Virus record (IMG/VR): IMGVR_UViG_3300031972_001555
Location: 1-34,497 of that record
DNA length: 34,497 bases
Origin: a virus
Strand: one strand, 5' to 3'
Below, piece after piece: positions 30,247 through 34,497 of this stretch. The position numbers and the translations under genes are program-made. How positions within the stretch are numbered: the stretch's first letter is position 1; each line of letters begins with the position of its first letter. The notes below the pieces were generated by a model. The model was not told the DNA's origin and ran no database searches. It was given only the letters and a program-made list of their open reading frames with translations.

Positions 30247-30656
30247 GCACAACAAGAATATGGTTTAAGAATACACATTCCCCCACATTTTTGTCAAGCT
30301 AAGTTTATTGGTTTTTCTAACAAAAAAGCCCCCGCTGTCTAATGCGGTATATAAATGGGCAATAACTTCGGGCGAACTTTACACCAAAATTTATTTTAGG
30401 TGGTTTCCGAGCCGATTAAATGCTTGATATAGGCTATAATCGAAACCTATCGTTATCCGTACGATGACTTAGCTACTCTTAGGCAATATAAATTAAGAGA
30501 TCGGGCAAGCGGCACTTGTAAAAATGTAGATAGGCTATACGAAGTTTGTAAAATATATCCCCCTTGGTCTCTGTTGTGATAGCCTTTGGTTATCGGGGGT
30601 AACGGAAAGCGGAACTATGTCTATAGTAATAAAATGGAATTAAATAAATTATTTTG
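30247..30656 (+). ncRNA. Candidate structured non-coding RNA or replication origin
   Basis: There is no ORF over about 10 codons in 30247-30656. Helices seen by eye: GCCC/GGGC (30328-30331, 30357-30360) enclosing CCGC/GCGG; CACCAAAAT pairing with ATTTT-A-GGTG (30382-30402); ATCGT/ACGAT (30449-30465); CTCTTA/TAAGAG (30476-30499); CCCCC/GGGGG (30559-30599) enclosing GATAGCC-TTT-GGTTATC. AGGCTATA occurs twice (30431, 30532) in GATA..GGCTATA..CGAA contexts. A promoter precedes it and another follows. It matches no RNA class I know; position in the replication module also allows an origin. Confidence 0.45.
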
Positions 30657-30684
30657 TTGACTAACTTTCCCTATGATGTATTGT
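30657..30684 (+). promoter_or_regulatory. Promoter of the recombination operon
   Basis: TTGACT (30657-30662) and TATTGT (30679-30684) are 16 bases apart. The start near 30691 gives a leader carrying AAGGAG before ATG 30705. Confidence 0.5.
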
Positions 30685-30704
30685 GAAGGTGTAAGGAGAT
30701 AAAC

Positions 30705-30884
30705 ATGACTGATAATAAATTTTTCTACATCTGTATGCTTAAGCAACGTAAAATGGATTATACCATTATGCTGCGCAAGGCTATGAAAACTGACATGGGT
30801 AGATGTCATCTAAAAATGTTCACCACTGAAATTTTAAAGATTGAAAAGCAACTGGCTTATTTTAATAAGAAGGAGGTTGCGTAA
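30705..30884 (+). CDS. Small basic protein, 59 aa
   Basis: ATG 30705 after a perfect AAGGAGATAAAC. Reads MTDNKFFYICMLKQRKMDYT, then IMLRKAMKTDMGRCHLKMFT and TEILKIEKQLAYFNKKEVA. It is helical, basic and rich in Met and Lys. AAGGAGG within its last codons serves the next gene, whose ATG overlaps its stop (TAATG). As the leader gene of the recombination operon it may be a regulator or partner, but no family is recognised. Confidence 0.65.
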   Translation: MTDNKFFYICMLKQRKMDYTIMLRKAMKTDMGRCHLKMFTTEILKIEKQLAYFNKKEVA

Positions 30885-31495
30885 TGGAAACCGGTAATCT
30901 TGCCATAAAGGCAATTGAGTTAAATGAGAAAATTCATGAAAAAAATGGAATTAAGATTAAGGGCGGCAAGACCTATACAAAGGTTGTTCACCGAATAGAA
31001 GCATTTAGGCGCGTTGTTGGATATGAATGGGGTATTGATACAGAAATCACTATAGGTGCTACTGGTGCGCTTTGTAAGGCTGTTATAACTGATCCTAGCG
31101 GCATGGTTAAAGGTGCAGGAAGCTCTTTTACTAAAAGCATTCAATCTGACAAGGGAATAGAAAAGTGCGAAACAACGGCGATTGGTCGCGCTCTTGCATC
31201 GTTATCGCTTGGTGGTGATGAATATGCATCTATAGAAGAGATTGATTCGCATCAGGAAAGATACGAAGAGCCAAAAGTTGAAGGTGTTGTTGTTCAAGAT
31301 CCTGAGATTGATGCAAATAATCTCACAACGTCATTGATAGCAAGTGTAGAAGCGTGCAAGAACGTAAATGAGTTTGAACAAGCCAAGGCTAATGCTCGCA
31401 AACACTTTAATAATCTTGATGATGGTCAAAAGGCTAGTTTGCTAGATGCCATTAGTTTAGCTGAAAATGTATTTAATGGGGGTGATGATGAGTAA
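30884..31495 (+). CDS. Single-strand annealing (Erf/Rad52-like) protein candidate
   Basis: The 203-aa protein has VVHRIEAFRRVVGYEWGIDT, EITIGATGALCKAVITDPSG and a strong KCETTAIGRALASLSLGGDE-YASIEE block (about 97-121). The E/C-x-E-T-x-A-I-G-R-A-L-A ... A-S-x-E-E motif is typical of phage Erf/Rad52-like annealing proteins or close relatives. The C-terminal 70 residues are an acidic helical tail. It is coupled to the preceding gene and followed by Gp157-like and SSB genes, the usual company of annealing proteins. Confidence 0.6.
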   Translation: METGNLAIKAIELNEKIHEKNGIKIKGGKTYTKVVHRIEAFRRVVGYEWGIDTEITIGATGALCKAVITDPSGMVKGAGSSFTKSIQSDKGIEKCETTAIGRALASLSLGGDEYASIEEIDSHQERYEEPKVEGVVVQDPEIDANNLTTSLIASVEACKNVNEFEQAKANARKHFNNLDDGQKASLLDAISLAENVFNGGDDE

Positions 31496-31958
31496 TTTAT
31501 CCGATTGCCTTGGCAGAATAAAAAAGATAGCTGAGTTGCTAGATGATGATGACCCTGAAAAAGTCGAGATGATGAATATTGATGGTGATTATACATCTTT
31601 GATGAATTGGGCATTGCGTAAACGCGCTGAAAATATAGCATACGCAAATGCAGCAAAGGATCTTAAAGAACGATACGAGAAGCGAAAAAAATCTTTTGAC
31701 AATAAAGCCGATAGCATGAAAAACATTGTTGAAATGCTTATGGATGCAGCCAATGAAGAAAGCTTTAAAAGTGAGGTTGGCACAGCATCATTTAGAAAAG
31801 TTGCACCAAAGCCAATTATCACGGATGAGGATAAAATCCCTGATGAGTGGTTTAAAAAATCCATTGATAAGACAAAAATCAATAAAGCAATTAAAGACGG
31901 TCAATCCATTGAAGGTGTATCTATGGATAATGGCGGTAGAAGTTTAACAATAAGATAA
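31488..31958 (+). CDS. Gp157-like phage protein
   Basis: ATG 31488 is chosen for its GGGGG site at 31478-31482; the start lies inside the annealing gene. The 156-aa product has NIAYANAAKDLKERYEKRKK, a helix then MKNIVEMLMDAANEESFKSE, then VGTASFRKVAPKPIITDEDK-IPDEW. This is the Gp157 (PF05565) layout: a coiled-coil half and a beta-rich half with IPxxxx after a TxSxRK strand. Members occur next to annealing proteins and SSB, possibly helping host-resistance evasion or recombination; the function is unproven. Confidence 0.78.
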   Translation: MSNLSDCLGRIKKIAELLDDDDPEKVEMMNIDGDYTSLMNWALRKRAENIAYANAAKDLKERYEKRKKSFDNKADSMKNIVEMLMDAANEESFKSEVGTASFRKVAPKPIITDEDKIPDEWFKKSIDKTKINKAIKDGQSIEGVSMDNGGRSLTIR

Positions 31959-31969
31959 AGGAGATTAAA

Positions 31970-32407
31970 TTGTCAGGCAGCGTAAACAAGGTAACATTAA
32001 TAGGTAATTTAGGAGATGATCCTGAAATTAGAATAATGCAATCAGGTGACAAGGTATGCAATCTATCTATAGCCACATCTGAAACATGGCGCAGCAAGGA
32101 AACGGGGGAGAAGAATACACGCACACAATGGCATCGCGTAGTTGTATTCAATCCGGGCATTGTTAAGGTATGCGAACAATATCTTAAGAAGGGATCTAAG
32201 GTTTATTTATCTGGATCTATCGAAACTCGCTCATGGGATCAGGATGGTCAAAAGAGATACGCCACAGAGATTGTCCTTCGCCCTTATGGTGGTGAAATGG
32301 TCATGCTTGATGGTAAATCTAATGGAGGGCAAGAAAGTGGAGGCTCGTATTATGACACAGGAAAGCCTGATTATAATGATATAGGCGATACGGAAATCCC
32401 CTTCTAA
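31970..32407 (+). CDS. ssb: Single-stranded DNA-binding protein
   Basis: The 145-aa protein is a typical SSB: SVNKVTLIGNLGDDPEIRIM, ATSETWRSKETGEKNTRTQW, HRVVVFNPGIVKVCEQYLKK and KVYLSGSIETRSW form the OB fold. A Gly-rich linker leads to an acidic tip DTEIPF, the tail that recruits replication and repair partners. The start is TTG 31970 with AAGGAG upstream; no ATG would preserve the fold. It overlaps the next gene by one base. Confidence 0.95.
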   Translation: MSGSVNKVTLIGNLGDDPEIRIMQSGDKVCNLSIATSETWRSKETGEKNTRTQWHRVVVFNPGIVKVCEQYLKKGSKVYLSGSIETRSWDQDGQKRYATEIVLRPYGGEMVMLDGKSNGGQESGGSYYDTGKPDYNDIGDTEIPF

Positions 32408-32757
32408 TGCAAAACTTTAAGAGAAAAAGGATAGACGATGCAAAATACAGAAAGTGGATATCTTCTTTACTTTGTGTCGTTACCCTTCGTCCTGATGTTC
32501 AATGCGCTCATTTGCGTTCTGGTAATGGGTCTGGTATGGGTCACAAAAGCGGTGATAATTTTTGTTTACCGTTGTCATGTGAGCTACATGCAAAGCAGCA
32601 TGAAAAGGGGAGTGAGCAGGAATTTTGGAAGGAATACGGCGGGTATGAAGAAGCTGTGAAACTGGCAAATGATTTATACAACATGCGTTATGATACAGAA
32701 CGATCAATGATGAGAATTGTTATTTGGAGAAGATTATGGGATACGAAGCAGAATTAG
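32407..32757 (+). CDS. DUF968/HNH-like nuclease
   Basis: The 116-aa protein has KYRKWISSLLCVVTLRPDVQ, then CAHLRSGNGSGMGHKSGDNF, CLPLSCELHAKQHEKGSEQE and FWKEYG. C-x-H-x-R-x-G ... G-x-K-x-D-x-x-x-x-P-L-x-x-x-x-H-x-x-x-H is the DUF968/Rap/NinG-like HNH pattern for nucleases that resolve branched DNA. The final Cys of a full zinc finger is partly replaced. It overlaps the SSB stop and the next gene's start. Confidence 0.75.
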   Translation: MQNFKRKRIDDAKYRKWISSLLCVVTLRPDVQCAHLRSGNGSGMGHKSGDNFCLPLSCELHAKQHEKGSEQEFWKEYGGYEEAVKLANDLYNMRYDTERSMMRIVIWRRLWDTKQN

Positions 32758-33179
32758 CAAGATCAATAGCGGTTAGCTTTGAGTGTAAAAAAGATGGTCT
32801 GAGACAAAATCAGGATGGAGGTGTCAGGCTAACATTGAATATCCATCCCAATGATATGCCTGCAAGCTTATATACTCAGCCAATGGGTCAAAGATATGTT
32901 GTCTCAGTTGTTCCTATTGGTGATGATGATGCGCCGCAAATAGATGAGCCTAAGGGCAAGTCAAAGGCAGGTGAGGGCAAGCTATTAGCGCAAGATGCTG
33001 AGTTTAAGAGATATTCGGGCGCAGAAAATGCGGAAAGCTGGATGAAAAACTACATAGGCATAAAAAGCTGTTCAGAATTAATTGAAGGATCAGAAGCTTA
33101 TAATCGCTTTGTTAATCTTAGGAAAGACTTTTACTCATGGAAGCAGGCGCAAGAGCAAGTGGAGTATTATAGCAGATAA
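32736..33179 (+). CDS. Conserved phage protein of unknown function, 147 aa
   Basis: ATG 32736 with GGAGA six bases upstream. It has DGLRQNQDGGVRLTLNIHPN-DMPASL and PMGQRYVVSVVPIGDDD, the core of a small family common in proteobacterial phages beside SSB and resolvase genes. A C-terminal part follows, AESWMKNYIGIKSCSELIEG and RFVNLRKDFYSWKQAQ. The core may be a beta barrel; the tail is helical. Function is unknown, and context suggests replication or recombination. Confidence 0.65.
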   Translation: MGYEAELARSIAVSFECKKDGLRQNQDGGVRLTLNIHPNDMPASLYTQPMGQRYVVSVVPIGDDDAPQIDEPKGKSKAGEGKLLAQDAEFKRYSGAENAESWMKNYIGIKSCSELIEGSEAYNRFVNLRKDFYSWKQAQEQVEYYSR

Positions 33180-33487
33180 TGCCGTTATATTGGAAATTAA
33201 AAGGACATAAGAAAATAGGGGAGTGTTACATGCCGTTTGATTTAACAAAAAAGCAGATGAAAGACATAGAAGAGCGCAACGGATGGAAGCCTGTGCGAGT
33301 TCAAACAAAAGAAGATTTTCGCAAGGAATATAAGTATAATGTTATCATTGATGGATTTGTGATTGAAACGCACACAAGACCTAGTTTATTATTAAAGCGT
33401 GATATAGATCGTATCCATGATGATGTATCAGGACGGCTTGACGTGAAAAAAGAGCATATAACAATAAGGCTTATGAATGCCAAATAG
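33179..33487 (+). CDS. Hypothetical protein, 102 aa
   Basis: It reads MPLYWKLKGHKKIGECYMPF, then TKKQMKDIEERNGWKPVRVQ and IETHTRPSLLLKRDIDRIHD. A second in-frame ATG at 33230 has no better site. It is basic and mixed alpha/beta, with no domain recognised. It overlaps the previous stop by one base and the resolvase by 11 bases, so it belongs to the same operon. Confidence 0.55.
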   Translation: MPLYWKLKGHKKIGECYMPFDLTKKQMKDIEERNGWKPVRVQTKEDFRKEYKYNVIIDGFVIETHTRPSLLLKRDIDRIHDDVSGRLDVKKEHITIRLMNAK

Positions 33488-33791
33488 AAGTAAGCAAAAA
33501 GGCGATAGAGAAGAACGCGCCATTGTGAATGATCTTAGGGCTTTAGGATTTGAAGTTGAGAGGACTTTGGAATCTGGCAAGCGTTCAGATGGTTCTGAGC
33601 CAGTAGATATATTGCTTGAAAGCAGAATAGGTACATTGCGCATTGAATGCAAAATGCGTAAAGATGGATTTAAGACCTTGTATAATTTAATCGATAAGGG
33701 TAGCGTAGATGTATTAACCCTTAGATCGAACAATAAGAAAAGGCTATATGTTCTTACAGAAGAAACTATGCTTAACTTATTAAAAGAATAA
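33477..33791 (+). CDS. PD-(D/E)XK nuclease, Holliday-junction-resolvase-like
   Basis: The 104-aa protein has QKGDREERAIVNDLRALGFE (conserved Glu in the first helix), then ESGKRSDGSEPVDILLESRI (D44) and LRIECKMRKDGF (E57-x-K59). This order, E...D...ExK, is the PD-(D/E)XK fold and the size fits Hjc-like or RusA-replacing resolvases. It would trim or resolve branched DNA made by the annealing protein. It is the last gene before the terminator-like hairpins. Confidence 0.75.
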   Translation: MPNRSKQKGDREERAIVNDLRALGFEVERTLESGKRSDGSEPVDILLESRIGTLRIECKMRKDGFKTLYNLIDKGSVDVLTLRSNNKKRLYVLTEETMLNLLKE

Positions 33792-33792
33792 A

Positions 33793-33873
33793 AACTGTAG
33801 CCCACAACAGTTCCCCGCGCTCATGTTTATCAAAGTCCTTACACACTTCCTACATAGCGCGGGGTTTTCTTTT
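33793..33873 (+). terminator. Double hairpin, terminator-like
   Basis: AACTGT/ACAGTT (33793-33798, 33807-33812) forms a first hairpin. CCCCGCGCT (33813-33821) and AGCGCGGGG (33856-33864) form a perfect 9-bp second stem with a 34-base loop, followed by TTTTCTTTT. The large loop is unusual for a simple terminator. Confidence 0.65.
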
Positions 33874-33902
33874 CATACACTCGTATTTATCAAATAAAGT
33901 TA

Positions 33903-33933
33903 TTTACAAAATTATTTAGTATGATAATATCAT
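33903..33933 (+). promoter_or_regulatory. Promoter with palindrome before the DUF6745 operon
   Basis: TTTACA (33903-33908) and TAATAT (33925-33930) are 16 bases apart. ATGATA-A-TATCAT (33921-33933) is a perfect palindrome lying over the -10 box, so this promoter may be controlled by a small regulator. Confidence 0.45.
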
Positions 33934-33951
33934 TCATGTAAGGAGATAAAC

Positions 33952-34122
33952 ATGGATGTAATAATCAATGACATTGATATAGATGAATTTTTAAAGCTTA
34001 AAGCACCTTGCTTAAAGGTCGATTATTTAGGCTCAACTGTAATTTGCCCTTTATATTTTGATGTGCCTATACGCATTTCATGCGGGTATGATAATGGAAA
34101 TTTTTGGACAGGATTAGAATAA
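33952..34122 (+). CDS. Small hypothetical protein, 56 aa
   Basis: ATG 33952 after a perfect AAGGAGATAAAC. Reads MDVIINDIDIDEFLKLKAPC, then LKVDYLGSTVICPLYFDVPI and RISCGYDNGNFWTGLE. It has three Cys and an acidic N-terminus. It is coupled to the next gene by TAATG. No family is recognised. Confidence 0.6.
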   Translation: MDVIINDIDIDEFLKLKAPCLKVDYLGSTVICPLYFDVPIRISCGYDNGNFWTGLE

Positions 34123-34274
34123 TGTATCAGGAAAAAGTTTTTATAGATTTAACCGAAGATGACGAATGGGATGTTTATATTCGTTTGGAAGAAATGGAAA
34201 GACGGCTAGATCAAATTGATGCTGCTGTATTGTCCATGGAAGAATATTTATTAATGAAAGGAAGTGTATTATGA
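34122..34274 (+). CDS. Small acidic helical protein, 50 aa
   Basis: Reads MYQEKVFIDLTEDDEWDVYI, then RLEEMERRLDQIDAAVLSME and EYLLMKGSVL. It is a short acidic strand followed by a coiled-coil-type helix. It is coupled to both neighbours by overlaps, and AAAGGAAG near its end serves the DUF6745-type gene. Function is unknown. Confidence 0.6.
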   Translation: MYQEKVFIDLTEDDEWDVYIRLEEMERRLDQIDAAVLSMEEYLLMKGSVL

Positions 34275-34497
34275 ATAAAATAGAAATACTAACAAAAGAA
34301 CAGGAAGATTATCTGCCAGTTTTTAGGCAAAAGTATTTAGATATAGCGTGTGATGGTTCGCGTATAGATAGGGATAAATTGCAAGATGCCCTTGATAGAG
34401 CGTATTCTGTTATTGGCAAGGATAGCCCTAAGCTTATTATATTGCAATCACCATTTCAGGCGATGATGGCTATTAAGTTTTTTGAATATTTTGATTC
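34271..34497 (+). CDS. DUF6745-type protein, N-terminal part (3' end outside window)
   Basis: The open frame starts at ATG 34271, overlapping the previous stop (ATGA), with AAAGGAAG upstream, and runs off the window after 75 codons. It reads ILTKEQEDYLPVFRQKYLDI, ALDRAYSVIGKDSPKLIILQ and SPFQAMMAIKFFEYF. The LTxEQ...R-x-x-x-L ... A-Y ... SP-x-x-A start is what I know from DUF6745 proteins, where it precedes LxxQ repeats and the WWWP region seen at 1-702. Direct joining of window ends would be out of frame, so bases are missing between them. Confidence 0.65.
   Translation, partial: MNKIEILTKEQEDYLPVFRQKYLDIACDGSRIDRDKLQDALDRAYSVIGKDSPKLIILQSPFQAMMAIKFFEYFD

Noticed and set aside
30247-30656. 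tmRNA, RNase P RNA, 6S RNA or tRNA in the non-coding region
   Set aside because: None of their conserved blocks (GGTTCGA arm, GAGGAAAGTCC, CCA end) is present.
1-34497. CRISPR arrays and insertion sequences
   Set aside because: No regularly spaced 20-40 base repeats, no transposase and no terminal inverted repeats were seen. The HNH gene is the only mobile-type element.

Overview
The window looks like an almost complete tailed-phage genome of the podovirus type. The head and tail module has the T7/BPP-1 order: terminase, portal, scaffold, major capsid protein, cement protein, two tail-tube proteins, three internal (ejection) proteins, tail fibre. There is no tape-measure protein, sheath or long-tail gene. 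Overlapping i-/o-spanin genes and a secreted enzyme with a Sec signal point to a Gram-negative host. AT-rich composition and the style of several small genes would fit an alphaproteobacterium, but that is a weak guess. The two window ends appear to be the C-terminal part (1-702) and the N-terminal part (34271-34497) of one DUF6745-type gene. The map is therefore probably circular or circularly permuted, and the break falls in that gene's short-repeat tract.

Layout. 1-2063: end of the DUF6745 gene, an HNH/AP2 endonuclease and a conserved 113-aa protein in overlapping frames, then a promoter, a terminator and a lysine-rich 134-aa protein. 2134-3489: a beta-rich structural protein with its own promoter. 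3532-19076: packaging, head, tail-tube and ejection genes, all rightward and mostly overlapping, with a terminator and fresh promoter before the capsid gene. 19122-22722: tail fibre, two small surface-type proteins and a GH16-like secreted protein. 22727-24037: lysis genes (coiled-coil membrane protein, T7-type amidase, holin candidate, i-spanin and embedded o-spanin).

24123-29444 is a leftward operon of 19 small genes, most of unknown function. It includes several of 31-50 codons, one Xre regulator, and an internal promoter covered by a perfect palindrome. 29445-29567 is a divergent promoter region with inverted repeats next to a second small HTH regulator.

29568-33791 is the rightward early/replication module: HTH regulator, a replication-type protein, a 500-base non-coding stretch with many possible helices, then a recombination set (annealing-protein candidate, Gp157-like protein, SSB, DUF968/HNH-like nuclease, PD-(D/E)XK resolvase candidate). 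Terminator-like hairpins and a new promoter then lead through two tiny genes into the DUF6745 gene at the right edge. No DNA polymerase, helicase, primase, RNA polymerase or integrase is recognisable, so replication must lean on the host unless something is missing.

The strongest leads for novelty are the structured non-coding region at 30250-30610, the DUF6745/HNH/113-aa gene set with its LxxQ repeats, the GH16-like secreted protein with an altered catalytic motif, the leaderless-looking terminase promoter, and pairs of unlisted micro-proteins in the early operon.
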